A stretch of 64,000 nt of DNA, from assembly GCF_037126465.1 (NCBI RefSeq), contig NW_026999456.1, positions 242,875 to 306,874 on the forward strand. Direction: 5' to 3'. This document shows positions 9,525 through 22,700 of the stretch, piece by piece. The first letter of the stretch is position 1. Every line of letters begins with the position of its first letter. Origin of the DNA: Ornithodoros turicata (taxonomy: Eukaryota; Arthropoda; Arachnida; Ixodida; Argasidae). The position numbers were made by a program, and so were the translations under genes. The notes beneath the pieces were generated by a model. The model was not told the origin of the DNA. It made no database searches and saw only the letters and a program-made list of their open reading frames with translations.

Positions 9525-10145
9525 TTAAAGGGACTATGAAACGATTTTTTTCTTCGTTTCGTTCGAAAGAAGGCATTTTTCTGAGTCTAGAACCGAAATT
9601 TTACTTTCGTCGCGCGAGCGGATTTCTCGGGAGCGAATTTAAACGGAGCGGCGAAGGGAGGACAGCTAGCGCCGCGCCGTGGCGAGCTACCGAGCGGAGA
9701 CACAACGGGCAACTTGACGCGACCACGGCCGGCTCAGCAACACGTCATCGTGACGTGTTGCCGAGCCGAGGAATCCCGCCAGGAGCATGCGCCGTAGGAT
9801 CCCGCGTATGCGTTCATCGGGAGTGGAAATCTCCATGACAGCAGCTTTCGCGTGATCGGCAGATTTCGGCAGTGGCGGCCACAGCGCGAGATCGCGGCAT
9901 TACTTGCCATTGTGCAACACCGGTGACGTAACGGGGAACCGAAGTGCGGTCCGTACAGTTACACCATCGGCAGGGAAATATGCGCGGGAGAGGAGGAACG
10001 CGGAAGAGACATTTCCAGCGCGCGCTCCTCGCAGAGTGGAGCGATTTCGTCCGGAAAAATTTGTGGCATATTAGTTTCTCTGCGGGAAGAACAGTTTCCA
10101 TCGAAAAAAAGTATGGGGGTTCGGGAAATTTCATAGTCCCTTTAA
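9525..10145. mobile_element. TTAA-bounded MITE with AGGGACTATGAAA termini
   Basis: The left end reads TTAA then AGGGACTATGAAA; the right end is its inverted complement finishing at TTAA (10142-10145). Terminal inverted repeats flanked by TTAA duplications are the signature of piggyBac-type elements. At about 620 bp with no transposase frame it is non-autonomous. The interior is GC-rich. A diverged relative of its right half occurs near 49195-49445. Confidence 0.75.
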
Positions 10146-11205
10146 ACATAAATCAGATTGTTGTGGGGCTTAACAGCGACATAATGGACGAAAGCCGATT
10201 CCACGTTAATGGAGATGTGTCAGTAGGACAAGGGCTGAGTAGTAGGTGAGTCATCTCTGAATAGGAAATTAGCAACAGCACCTCTCAAAAGATCCAGTGG
10301 CACCCCCGGGCAAGAATTTCATCGTTTGAACCCTCCCACACTGGAACCAAGAAGCGTGGGATACGTAGCCGAAGGTTAAACTATCTGTTCTCGGGGCTAT
10401 TCGCGCGGTCACGACCCTCCGTAACATCGACGATTGTGTGGACGTTACATAAAACGATATACTGGCCACAGTAGACGACACGTATCAACGACGACTAAGT
10501 GCGCGTGGCCCATTTCTAACGCTAGTGTACGTCACCCTACGTCGCACGGTATATGCTTGGGGTAGTTGGTACCTTGGCGAGGTTGACATAATGCAGTGTT
10601 ATGGACAAGGGTCGAACACGAAGAAGAAAATACAACCACACACACGTTTTCCGTCGATGTTGATGTTTGCGAAAAAAAAAATAATTGGGAGAGACTTAAG
10701 TTGTCACGCGACAAATTCGGCTACTCCCATAAACGGACCCCCACCAAACTGAAGAAGGAATAGAAAAGAAACAACAACGCAATTTTCGCGAAAACTGTCG
10801 GCCAAAGGCCAAGCCATCGGTTAACGTTACGCACAATGAGTCACGCTTAGTCGACAGACTCCCACGCGCAGCGCTGAATAAATGTCACAAGCTCTGCCAA
10901 GGGAGCATCCCTCTTGTCAGGTGGCTAACGATCCAGCACTTTTAAGCCTTAACCGCATGCGGCGGTTTCTCGACGGAAAAACGGCCAACTTTCCCACCGG
11001 CATGACAACTCGACGGAAAAACGGCGGGATGAACCGCATGCACAGATTTCCACTGTGGCGGACGGTGGCGCCCTAGCGGCCGTTTCGTTAGTCCGTGTTA
11101 AATTTTGGCTTCAAATTAACCGATAAATATTCTCCTACACACAGAAAAGTTAGAGTGACACACAGAACAAGTTCTTGAAGTCAAAGCATATTCGCGAAGC
11201 AAGCG
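10146..11205. other. No recognisable gene
   Basis: Mixed-composition sequence. CTCGACGGAAAAACGGC occurs twice near 10970-11025, a local duplication of about 40 bp. Nothing else was recognised. Confidence 0.35.
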
Positions 11206-12038
11206 TTAAAGGTACTGTAAAGCAGTAGACAAGCATGATATGCCGGTGATGTGACTAGAGACTTTGTTGCTTCTAAATACCACATGCGGAACCATACGAC
11301 CGACAACGCGCTATAAATATTTTTAATTTGCCATGAAAGATGCGGCGTAGTGGAGCGGTGCGACGCCTGGTGTCAAACAACCCCCTGTACAGCGGGCAAC
11401 ACTGAAAATTGGTATTACACACTATGACATTGGAACTTCGTCATTTTAGTAACCATGTTATTAGTTTTCCTGTTTACCTATGCATTCTGAAACCCCCGTT
11501 AACAGTTTAACCTGTTAACCCCTGTTTTTGCGAACTAACACAATGCTGGCCGCTGTTCGATGGGGGCTCTCCCTACTTCTCTGCTGCGCCTGCGCGCTCC
11601 TTTTGTTCGCGGCCTCTTTCGGACGAACAAACTCTCTCTGTGAACCTCTGTGAACAGTCCCGACGCTGTCTGGCTTCTTGAACGTCTGACACATTTTTTT
11701 CAACAGCTCAGCATTTCATTTCAGTTCGCTTATCCGTTTATCCTCAGATGTGGATCGTTGTGTGGATTGCAGGGGCGGATTTTATGGTGGATTGTGGTGG
11801 ATTGTTATGTCGGACCCAGTGTTATACGCATGCAATGTGGTTGTCGCCGTATGTGTCAGATGTACGGATTCATTTCGAATACCTAGAACAGTGTTGCCCG
11901 TAATCTTTAATTGTAATTTTCTAATTAACTGCACCGTCGATTGGAATGAAACTTGCACAGTTTTTGTCCTGGTGGCTTGGACTATCGAATAGCCACACTA
12001 AATGACATTTGATCGGTGCTGCATTACAGTACCTTTAA
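11206..12038. mobile_element. TTAA-bounded MITE with AGGTACTGTAA termini
   Basis: Left end TTAAAGGTACTGTAA (from 11206) and right end TTACAGTACCTTTAA (to 12038) are perfect inverted complements over 15 bases, with TTAA at each extremity. The length is about 830 bp and no transposase-like frame is present. It resembles the element at 9525-10145 in using TTAA but has a different terminal sequence, so it is a separate family. Confidence 0.7.
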
Positions 12039-12624
12039 AAAATGCGCCCTCAGACAGCAGCGGGCGGGCGACACCGTGCCTCCCCACTTCCAAGGTTAGC
12101 CATACGAGCATCCGAAATGGCCGCCACTGGTACGGCATGTCCGCTCATGGAACGATAGCGCGTGAAGCAGTGCTATTGGCAGCCGTCGAGCGGCCGCTTC
12201 CGCTCCTCGCCGAATTTTTCTGTTACCAGTGGGCGCGTTAGGTTCGTGCTCCGGGAACATTCCCTCTTTCAGGGGATCACTTAACACCTCCGAAGTGACT
12301 TCCGGTGCACGTTCCCGGGTGCACCCTGCGCACCCCTTCTTCGGAGCCGGGGAGCCTGGGAACGCTGGGGAAGAGCGAGGCCAGTTCCGGAGCGTGACGC
12401 ATGTTCCGGTGTACTGCCTTTCGAAATGGCGCAACCGTTGGAACCACTGATCTCGATTGTAAAAGGCTGGATCGCGGATAGGGAGCGCGAGCGTGAAGGA
12501 ACCGGCCGCCATCTTACGGTGCTCACAACAGTCGCCGCAGCGATCATGGCAACTTCTTGCAATTACGGTCGTACCAACCGTACTGGCAAGGTTACAGGGC
12601 CTAAATTTATACAGGTGAGTCACT
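12039..12624 (+). other. CpG-rich stretch with a possible first exon and splice donor
   Basis: This region is visibly richer in CG dinucleotides than its surroundings. An ATG at 12546 in good context begins 23 codons (MATSCNYGRTNRTGKVTG and onward) that run to CAG followed by GTGAGT at 12615, a strong donor sequence. No downstream exon could be joined with confidence: the best candidate, 13181-13241 between an acceptor and a GTAAGT donor, is out of phase. It could be an unrecognised gene start or chance. Confidence 0.25.
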
Positions 12625-14392
12625 CTTTATCGAGGAATAAATAGGCGTTCATTCTGTATATTTAGTTGACCATTATGAAGTGTTTTTTTGTCCAAAACGA
12701 GCACTGGATGCAGGTTGCTTAATCGCTCTTCCGACGTTCAATCGAGCACACTTGCATTTTACCCGGCGGCAAATACAGTTTGAGTGCATAATATGCTTGA
12801 AAGAACACGTTACACTACACAGGTAGTGTTGTCATCAATATATGTGCGAGCACTCGAGCGCTTTTTTGCATGCATTGCTAGCATGGTACACGGTGTTCTC
12901 TGCGGAAGCAAGTGCCACATTCATTTCTTTGAATTACCTTCACGCTTAAGTTCGGTATTACGTCATAATGAGACCACGATTGTCACCTTTTTTCATGTAT
13001 TGGTATTGTTTTGTGCCTTGGTTTGATTTGTGACAAAGAATCCTACGTAACGGTGGTGTGGCGCGACTTGAATAACGCCTTTGTCTGAGCTGTATCGTCA
13101 GCTTGTTACGATAGTAATAATTTGTAGCGTGTCGCGCTATTTGAAGCAGTTTTTAAGGCAAAAGTGGTCTCTCAATACAGGTTTCGTCATGAGGGCTACC
13201 CAGTGAATAATCTGTGTAGTGTGATACGGCTGGGTGTACAGGTAAGTGTCACGTTCCTCATCCACTGGTTTCTACTTTACAGGAAGGAACAACCTCAGTG
13301 CACGCAAGGTGGTTAGCCTCTCTCAGTTTTGCATATTTTCTTACATGTTCACATCAGAAATACACCTTACACTTTAGGCTCCTTCACCCAGCAATATAAT
13401 AATTAGAGATTATAATTCTTTTTAGAAGAGTTCCCCATATTCTTTCTGAATAGTTTTTCATCTTTTTAATTTTTAGAAGATACACGGATTGTAAACCATG
13501 TTTTAAACTGATGTTTTAACATTTGTCCAATGCATTTATTAAACAACATATTCATTTTTAACTGGTTGCACCCAAATCAATGTTCTGATGTATTATTTCC
13601 TTTGTTGTCGATGCACCATAAAAATTGGAATAATCATCATCAATGCAGGTTACTTCACAGCTGCCTCGACATACTCAAGAAATGGGTGCAGAACCTGCGT
13701 AATGCCCACAAACTTTGACTACCACAGCACCTCCAGAAAGTAAAGGCATATGTGTCACGTGGGATTTTTAAAGGCGTTCACAGTATATAATACCTTGTAT
13801 TAACTGTTGTAGATGTAAGCCGTCTCTACAGTACACTCTCGGAAATTAAAACCGTGAGAACCGTGATAATTGTTTCAGTTAATAGGGCATGCACATATAT
13901 GCTATAAGAAAATTATTTCTTGAGAATGCACTTCTCTGGCTACTGGTGTTACATCTACTGTTGATCACATTCATTTATCACGTATTATATTCTTATATAT
14001 ACTATTATGTTAACACATATTTGATCACATTAAATTCAAAATTCATCATATATAAGAAAATACCAGGAGGGAAGTTGCTAATCATTGCTCATTCTAACCT
14101 AAAATTGAGTGCTACAAATTTAGAGAGAGTACCTGTCCATTGTCATTCCTAAAATATATATTGTCATTGTAGCAAGGTCATAAAACAATAAATGTAGTCT
14201 TTTGTGACCTCCCTGCACGTTCATTGTATCCTGAAACGCATAAGTGCAAGAAATAACTTGAATAAACTTGATGTTGTATATACTTGATATAAAATGTTGA
14301 ATAATATAATGTATGATATAAAATGTTGAATAAACTTGAACTTGTATATTCTCTTTACTCACCATCAGTGACCTTCTTTACAAAAGCATATC
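12625..14392. other. AT-rich intergenic or intronic sequence
   Basis: No supported gene. Near 14270-14340 the unit GATATAAAATGTTGAATAA is repeated twice within AT-rich DNA. Several open frames are present but low-complexity and unlike known proteins. Confidence 0.35.
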
Positions 14393-14765
14393 GTGTTAGA
14401 TTTTTTTTGTTTACGTTTCACAGACTGGGTACACGAGGGCCAAAATGACAAAATCACAACTGTTTCAAGCTCCAAATCGTCCTGCTGCAATTATCCTGTT
14501 GCAGACCATACGTGTGTAGTGCAAGAAGGCCCTTGCACATCAAAATCTAAGATGGGAGTTAAACTAAATGCAAAGTGGTTCCTATGAGAGACTTCGATGC
14601 TGAACAAAATTGTGCAAACTGCGGAAGGTGCCATAGAAGATATTCAGAAAGCGTGTCTGGTCTCACAACGGTGCTACGACGCTCTCTATTAGATGACGAT
14701 GATACTCATTGGAGTTTCAGATGTGCAGCTGCATTTTTTCGAACATGCTCGACATAACAAGCATG
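14393..14765 (+). pseudogene. Possible decayed exon, unknown product
   Basis: After an acceptor-like TTTCACAG (about 14423), one frame reads DWVHEGQNDKITTVSSSKSS onward. It stays protein-like across two in-frame stops (near 14586 and 14690), giving a second segment containing MLNKIVQTAEGAIEDIQKAC and a third with MTMILIGVSDVQLHFFEHAR. Coherent composition on both sides of the stops suggests a broken coding exon. The family is not recognised. Confidence 0.25.
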
Positions 14766-15879
14766 ACAAAGTCAGCACTGGATAGCAGGCCCCCGTTCCT
14801 AAGCAGCGTTGCTCACGCTGCAGTTGTATTCAGCAAAAGCATGTGAGTACTCGAGAAGGGCATTCAGTTTGGCACAACCGCGCCTGCAAATAATCAACAA
14901 ATGAAGGAAGAAACAAACAAACATAGAAGGGCTGTACTTCAAAAAGAGGTAAATCCTGCGTCTCAAGGAGGTGTTACCACTTTTAAGTAACTTAATTGAT
15001 TAAGCTTACATCACTACCTGATTAACTGTCCTAACGAGCGTGTTCGAATTGCGAGAAGCAATTAGATCACGCTCACAACGTATTTGGGCTGCTTCGGTGT
15101 GTCCATATTTGTGAGGCAAAGCACCGCAGTCGTTCACTAAAAGACACTTTCTGCGGCGGTGCTTGATATAAATCATACGAAACCGATACACGGCTAAAAC
15201 AACGGCTCTGATTCTACAGAACGATCTCTTTCTGCCATGCGAGTATATCCTTTCCCGGACCGTTCTTTATGGAACAATTTTTGTCCAGAACGCAGCACGG
15301 GATATTACATACATGGTGGTTGTTAACCTCACATCGTTTCTTGTTGAAATATTGGCTGGGAAACGTACTGTAGTACAATCCCCAGCGCTGCACTGTTGTG
15401 ACGGTCTAGTTTCGGAATGCAAAACATAACGTAATTAAGAATCGAACGGCAGGACACCTGTGAAACACTGTTAGGATACATCAGTATACTGGCACCTTAC
15501 AAAAGTGTGTGATGACAAGCAACGATCAACGCCTGCAGCGCTATAAATACTCACAATCTCCGTTGCCTCCCATTGTTTTCTATGGGCGCACACTGCGCTT
15601 TAGGGCCTCCCAACATGGCGGCCCGAATGCACGCCTCTCCCCCGCGAGCCCCTCTCCCATGCGCCATCCAGCCTTTATACATAGAGATCTGTGCGCGTGA
15701 CGTGCATAAGAGCAATGCCGCACGTGACTTGTGCATGCCTGTTTGCGCGATAGTTGATTGTCGCGTGCTAGCATTTGTCCATTATGATGTTTTTGAGTAG
15801 CAATCACGCGTTATGTAGACTAAAATGCAGAGTAGCGTCAATGTAAACACAGGTATCACGACGCAGCCTTCTGTTCAGT
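14766..15879. other. No recognisable gene
   Basis: Nothing supported. Overlapping frames of 61-75 codons on both strands near 15550-15807 are mutual shadows in a GC-rich patch. Confidence 0.35.
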
Positions 15880-16170
15880 ACACTCATGAACAAAAACACC
15901 TCTCTGCATTCCCAGCAACGGCACGGTCCTCCGCTCCACTTTGCCCATTGGGGACGTCATGCTCACGTGACGGCTGACGTACATAGAGGATCCTTGGGGC
16001 AAGGAGTATGCGAAGGAGAAAAACGAAACCGGATGTCTTCAGAGGAGTATTTTTTATTCGATATCTCGAAAATCACGCCGTTTTGTGAGCTGACACTTTC
16101 CACCCAGCATGTAAGCCTCCGTGGCAGTTGGAAAAAATCAACTTCCGGTTTTCCCGGACTGTCCCTTTAA
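15880..16170. mobile_element. Right-end fragment of a TTAA-type element
   Basis: The segment ends CCCGGACTGTCCCTTTAA (TTAA at 16167-16170). It matches the form of the right terminus of the element at 9525-10145 (GTCCCT then TTAA). No matching left end was found upstream, so the left boundary is a guess. Confidence 0.4.
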
Positions 16171-17336
16171 GGCGGTGTCACACTGGGCCGACAACCGACA
16201 GAACCTGTCGACTGACATCCAAAGGCGTCGTGTCCGCGAACCAGTCACACTGCACATACAAAAGACGGTCGACACAGACATTCGTATGTCGGCCGTCGCC
16301 GAATGCCGCTATCGACGGACCCTCCTGACAAACAAGCTTGGCACACTGAATGACAGCGACAACCGACAAGTCCCTTCTTTCAACATGGCGTCCCGAATAA
16401 GCCTTTTGGGAAAAGTACGGCGAATTCTCGTTGTTTACACTTGGTAGTCATTATCACGAACATACGAGACCAACACAGACGCAGGTGTATCTCATTCCTT
16501 GACGCTATGTCTCCCCTGCTTCAGTTCGCCTTGGAAGGCTTTGCAATGCGCTTTCCGTGGCGTATTCGGCCCTTGGTGATTGCGTCAGGTGAAGTGGGAT
16601 TGTGTGCGCTGACATGTGTGTTGTTTACGTTCATGGACCCCTATTCCGTTTTGGGATTCGTCAACGGTGCTCCGAGTGGTGACCTCATAATTATTCTATG
16701 TACGCTTCGATACCCCACCCGACGGGGGACTCCTAGGTTAAACTTCTGGACAATCGGACTCCACAACCGCAAGTTCAATTTCTCCCGTCTTACTGTTCTC
16801 CTTCAACCAGCGAGCTTGTCCTCCAAGCTGAGTTTGTTACAATACTTCATGTTCCAGCATAACTAGTAGAGTGTTTGTAATAAATTATGCTACCGATACG
16901 AGTGTGTGACTGGATTACTCAATGATCGGGTGACCTGCATGTCCCGTGCTTAGGCTAACGGAAGCTTTTAAAATAGTTGCTGTTGTTAAGTAAATGCAAA
17001 TACTTCTACCATTTAATACCGTTCGTGAATAGGCCAAGCCACAATCTATGCCTGAAAAAAAAGGAAAAAAAAACCTTTTCGTGCAGTATGTGTCTGTTGT
17101 CGGCGGTATACTTTGAGCAACGATCAAACCATTGACATCGTCAGACATTGTCTGTCTTCCGATTTTCTCATCCAAATGTATCATACAGAAGCGACATTTT
17201 GTCGAATTGCGTCTGTCGCTGTCGGTCGGCGCAGTGTCACAGCTGTGCTTTGCAATACAAAGTATAGTGACAACGTCTGTCTTCCGTCGGCGCCATGTCA
17301 GTGTCAGTGTCGTGTCGGTCCAGTGTGACAGCGCCT
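16170..17336. mobile_element. TIR element with GTGTCACACTGG termini
   Basis: The left end has GGCGGTGTCACACTGGGCCG and the right end its near-complement (CCAGTGTGACAGCGCC), an inverted repeat of about 24 bases with a few mismatches. Both ends also carry several CGACA/TGTCG motifs in opposite orientation, as subterminal repeats. No transposase was recognised. The exact target duplication (TA or TTA) is unclear. Its left end abuts the TTAA end of the preceding fragment. Confidence 0.55.
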
Positions 17337-17339
17337 TTA

Positions 17340-19765
17340 GAGTGAGACGGAGCGGAGCGTAACGACACGAATCATCAGCCACCGCCGGTGAGTTCATAGT
17401 TCGACGGCACTCGGTGAAACGCGATGCGTCAGCAGCCGTCGGGGGAGCAGAGCAATGCTCTACATCTGGCACCGGCCACCGAGCTGTGCACGGCGTGGGC
17501 TCTGGTGGGCTCGCGTTTCTCATGCAGGAAGGAAACACAAGGAGCGGCTCTCCGCGCCAGGCTAGCGTAGCCACCCTCTAGCGGTCGCTCGAGTCAACAT
17601 CGCCCATTGCTTCCTGTCCACCACGTGATCCCCTCTAAAATTTCGGTTTTGCGATGCTTTGTTTCTCGCGCTGCTCTCCGTATGATTTTGCTTTTTGAAA
17701 GTAATTTATTGTGAAAACGTGAGCACCATCGTAGAAACGACCTATGGTAATGTGTTACGGCTACGTGTTGTTCGTAAGTACACGGTCAGTTGTTTTACTT
17801 TTAGTCGGCCTTGTGTGTTGGAGTCATCTTGAATTGTTCATTTGGGACCTCAAGCTGTGCCGCAGATTCATTTCATATCTTCTGTTGTTGTACAAATCTG
17901 ATTAATGGAACGGCATTCTTTTCCACCTAATCAAGGGACGTACATTCGTTAAAAGTAACCGTTACAACACGTGATGTTTCCAGTCCCACGGAATCCTTTT
18001 GCGTTCTGCACACTGTGACTGGTCTTCTAATAGAACAGTAAACATTCGAACACACAGAAATAAAGCGCAGGCACGCGTTCAACTTAATACTGCCATATAA
18101 GCTGTGACACAACTACAGCTCGCATCGTCTGCTCTGTTGGCGCCATGCTGTCTGGAGGGTCACGTGAGCGGTCACGTGGTAGACAGGAGTATCCCAGAAT
18201 ACAATGCGAAGCCGGATACGCTCGTCCCGTCGGAAGAGCCGCTCCTTGTGTTTCATTCCTCCATGGCATTTTGCATTATGGCGTCGCCCATTCTCATTGT
18301 CCTGGACTCTCTGTTAATTTGTTTTGCCCACACCGGCCTTGTGACGTCACCCGCGGAAACTGGTCTATAGAATACACTACCGATGGTCTATAGACGCGCG
18401 ACTTTCTTCAACTGAATGTGCACATTGGGGGTCCCAACCCTATTACAGCAGTACAAGCAAACACAATGGGAAAACGGATTGTTTTCTGTCGAATTCCAGC
18501 ACACGTGTACAGTTGCCAGGTATGACCGCTTTCCCTAAGTTACGAAGTGAGAAAACCTTTGATGGCTTTTTCGTTAGACTCTGACCCCGGTAGGATTAAG
18601 ATGAGGAAGAGTGGCGTAGCGATAGGTTCCTGTAGGCACGGAGTTATGGCTGCGACGGGCGAAGACTACGTCTGACTCTAAACCAGCTTCTAAAGCGCCG
18701 GTGCTTCTCAACGCTGGTGCGGGCGCCTAAGAGGTGCGTTCCAAAATGACACACATTTAGCCACCATGAGTTTGTGACATCATGGCATTCTTCCTGACCC
18801 ACATGAAAATAAAGGGAAGCGAATTCGACCCGCACATTTAGGTATGGGGAAAACAATCACGTAAATGTGCAAAGACTAAATGCCTACGGGAATAATGTAG
18901 AGGTATTTTTTTTATTTTTCGCTTTTTCGCGCATTTCTCCACAATCGCGAATTTAAGTTCCCGCGGGTAACTTTGGCCATATCGGGGCAAAAATAGTGCG
19001 GCGTTCTATGCTGTACCGTGATTACCTCGACCCTTTCTACTCCATGCAGCATAGAAAGTTGAAGCAAGCCGCAGAAGAATGGTTTCTGCCATCATGCAAG
19101 ATGTAAAGAAATGAGAATTGGTCACGCTTTCGTTACCCCTACAAACACATTGCACTGTACACGTATATTCCACCATAGGCTTCGTGCGAAGCGTCCACCG
19201 CGCCACGGAAAATCGTGGCGGCAGCCATAGGAACTAGTTGTGCGAGTCCGCTCGGTTTTCGATTGCTATTGGTACGCTTTCAATCGTCACCTTGCATCGC
19301 TGACGCCGCACCTGAATTGATAACTGCGAAAGGTAATGCCGTAGCGCACAATCTGGTGCGTCCTTGGGTGTACAAAAACGTATGATAATGCCGGGTATGG
19401 AAAGAAAAAGGTCCCTGGTTGTGTGGGCAGAAAAATTGTCCCCCAGGCTCCTGCGCGCCCAAAAATACAAGGGTATGGTTGCCGATAACTGATGAAACAC
19501 GTCACAGCCGACCGAGTTTTACCATTCGCTCTCCCCATTTGTTGAAAAAGGAGGCATAGACCTTTTTGAATATGTTAATAGATAATAATATCTGCACGCG
19601 AATGTAATCGCTTTTATTTTCGCCATTGAATGACGTGCTGCTTTTATTCTTCATAAACATCGATGTTAATTAAGAAACCTGTGTCCCCCAATTTTTAAAA
19701 ATCAGGAGGGTGTATGACAGCATTTGGTCGGCTAGGATCAGTTTCATCGAGTTTCCAGAGTGACT
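17340..19765. other. No recognisable gene
   Basis: The first 300 bases are CG-rich and contain a donor-like CCGGTGAGT at about 17386. The rest is mixed sequence with no supported coding region. Open frames on both strands at 19234-19538 overlap one another and look non-coding. Confidence 0.35.
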
Positions 19766-22700
19766 GCTCTATTTTTGTGCACACGGAACCCCGTTGGACC
19801 ATTATTTCCGCCCACGCAACCAGGGACCATTTTTTTTCGGGACCCGAGAATGCCCCACGGGGTACAAGGTTCTAGAGATTCCCTCCAAATCCACACGAAC
19901 TGGACTTGAGAAGAAAATTAATGTCAGCCGTCAAACGTACACGTGTCACAAAATAAGCTATTTTTGTGTACACGGAACCCCGTTGGACCATTGTTTCCGC
20001 CCACGAAACCAGGGACTATTTTTTTCGGGACCCGAGAACGCCCCACGGGGTACAAGGTTCTACAGTTTCCCGCCAAATCCACACGAAGTGGACATGAGAA
20101 GAAAATTAATGTCAGCCGTCAAACGTACACGTGTCACAAAATAAGCTATTTTTGTGTACACGGAACCCCGTTGGACCATTGTTTCCGCCCACGAAACCAG
20201 GGACTATTTTTTTCGGGACCCGAGAACGCCCCACGGGGTACAAGGTTCTAAAGTTTCCCGCCAAATCCACACGAAGTGGACATGAGAAGAAAATTAATGT
20301 CAGCCGCCAAACGTACACGTGTCACAAAATAAGCTATTTTTGTGTACATGGAACCCCGTTCGACCATTATTTCCGCCCACGAAACCAGGGACTATTTTTT
20401 TCGGGATCCGAGAACGCCCCACGGGGTACAAGGTTCTAGAGTTTCCCGCCAAATCCACACGAAGTGGACATGAGAAGAAAATTAATGTCAGCCGTCAAAC
20501 GTACACGTGTCACAAAATAAGCAATTTTTGTGTACACGGAACCCCGTTGGACCATTGTTTCCGCCACGCAACCAGGGACCATTTTTTACGGGACCCGAGA
20601 ACGCCCCACGGGGTACAAGGTTCTAGAGATTCCAACCACGTCCACACGAAGTGGACATGAGAAGAAAATTAATGTCAGCCGTCAAACGTACACGTGTCAC
20701 AAAATAAGCTATTTTTGTGTACACGGAACCCCGTTGGACCATTGTTTCCGCCACGCAACCAGGGACCATTTTTTTCGGGACCCGAGAACGCCCCACGGGG
20801 TGCAAGGTTCTAGAGTTTCCCGCCAAATGCACACGAAGTGGACAGGAGACGAAAATTAATGTCAGTCGTCAAATGTACACGTGTCACAAAATAAGCTATT
20901 TTTGTGTACATGGAACCCCGTTGGACCATTGTTTCCGCCACGCAACCAGGGACCATTTTTTTCGGGACCCGAGAACGCCCCACGGGGTGCAAGGTTCTAG
21001 AGTTTCCCGCCAAATGCACACGAAGTGGACATGAGAAGAAAATTAATGTCAGCCGTCAAATGTACACGTGTCACAAAATAAGCTATTTTTGTGTACATGG
21101 AACCCCGTTGGACCATTGTTTCCGCCACGCAACCAGGGACCATTTTTTTCGGGACCCGAGAACGCCCCACGGGGTGCAAGGTTCTAGAGTTTCCCGCCAA
21201 ATGCACACGAAGTGGACATGAGAAGAAAATTAATCTCAGCCGTCAAACGTACACGTGTCACAAAATAAAGCTATTTTTGTGTACACGGAACCCCGTTGGA
21301 CCATTGTTTCCGCCCACGAAACCAGCGAATATTTTTTTCGAGACCCGAGAACGCCCCACGGGGTACAAGGTTCTAGAGTTTCCAGCCAAGTCCACACGAA
21401 GTGGACATGAGAAGAAAATTAATGTCAGCCGTCAAACGTACACCTGTCACAAAATAAGCTATTTTTGTGTACACGGAACCCCGTTGGACCATTATTTCCG
21501 CCCACGAAACCAGGGACTATTTTTTTCGGGACCCGAGAACGCCCCACGGGGTACAAGGTTCTAGAGTTTCCCGCCAAATCCACACGAAGTGTACATGAGA
21601 AGAAAATTAATGTCAGCCGTCAAACGCACACGTGTCACAAAATAAGCTATTTTTGTGTACACGGAACCCCGTTGGACCATTGTTTCCGCCCACGAAACCA
21701 GGGACTATTTTTTTCGGGACCCGAGAACGCCCCACGGGGTACAAGGTTCTAGAGTTTCCCGCCAAATCCACACGAAGTGGACATGAGAAGAAAATTAATG
21801 TCAGCCGTCAAACGTAAACGTGTCACAAAATAAGCTATTTTTGTGTACACGGAACCCCGTTGGACCATTGTTTCCGCCCACGAAACCAGCGAATATTTTT
21901 TTCGAGACCCGAGAACGCCCCACGGGGTACAAGGTTCTAGAGTTTCCAGCCAAGTCCACACGAAGTGGACATGAGAAGAAAATTAATGTCAGCCGTCAAA
22001 CGTACACCTGTCACAAAATAAGCTATTTTTGTGTACACGGAACCCCGTTGGACCATTATTTCCGCCCACGAAACCAGGGACTATTTTTTTCGGGACCCGA
22101 GAACGCCCCACGGGGTACAAGGTTCTAGAGTTTCCCGCCAAATCCACACGAAGTGTACATGAGAAGAAAATTAATGTCAGCCGTCAAACGCACACGTGTC
22201 ACAAAATAAGCTATTTTTGTGTACACGGAACCCCGTTGGACCATTGTTTCCGCCCACGAAACCAGGGACTATTTTTTTCGGGACCCGAGAACGCCCCACG
22301 GGGTACAAGGTTCTAGAGTTTCCCACCAAATCCACACGAAGTGGACATGAGAAGAAAATTAATGTCAGCCGTCAAACGTACACGTGTCACAAAATAAGCT
22401 ATTTTTGTGTACACGGAACCTCGTTGGACCATTGTTTCCGCCACGCAACCAGGGACCATTTTTTTCGGGACCCGAGAACGCCCCACGGGGTACAAGGTTC
22501 TAGAGTTTCCCGCCAAATCCACACGAAGTGGACATGAGAAGAAAATTAATGTCAGCCGTCAAATGTACACGTGTCACAAAATAAGCTATTTTTGTGTACA
22601 CGGAACCCCGTTCGACCATATTTCCGCCCACGAAACCAGGGACTATTTTTTTCGGGACCCGAGAACGCCCCACGGGGTACAAGGTTCTAGAGTTTCCCGC

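Noticed and set aside
12096..12623. 175-codon minus-strand frame
   Set aside because: It lies in a CG-rich patch where long frames arise by chance on several frames, and its composition is not protein-like.
16441..16866. 141-codon plus-strand frame inside the TIR element as a transposase
   Set aside because: Too short, with no DDE or zinc-finger motifs and no similarity recognised.
16915..17574. 219-codon minus-strand frame
   Set aside because: It runs across the terminal repeat of a TIR element, has low-complexity composition and no recognisable domain.
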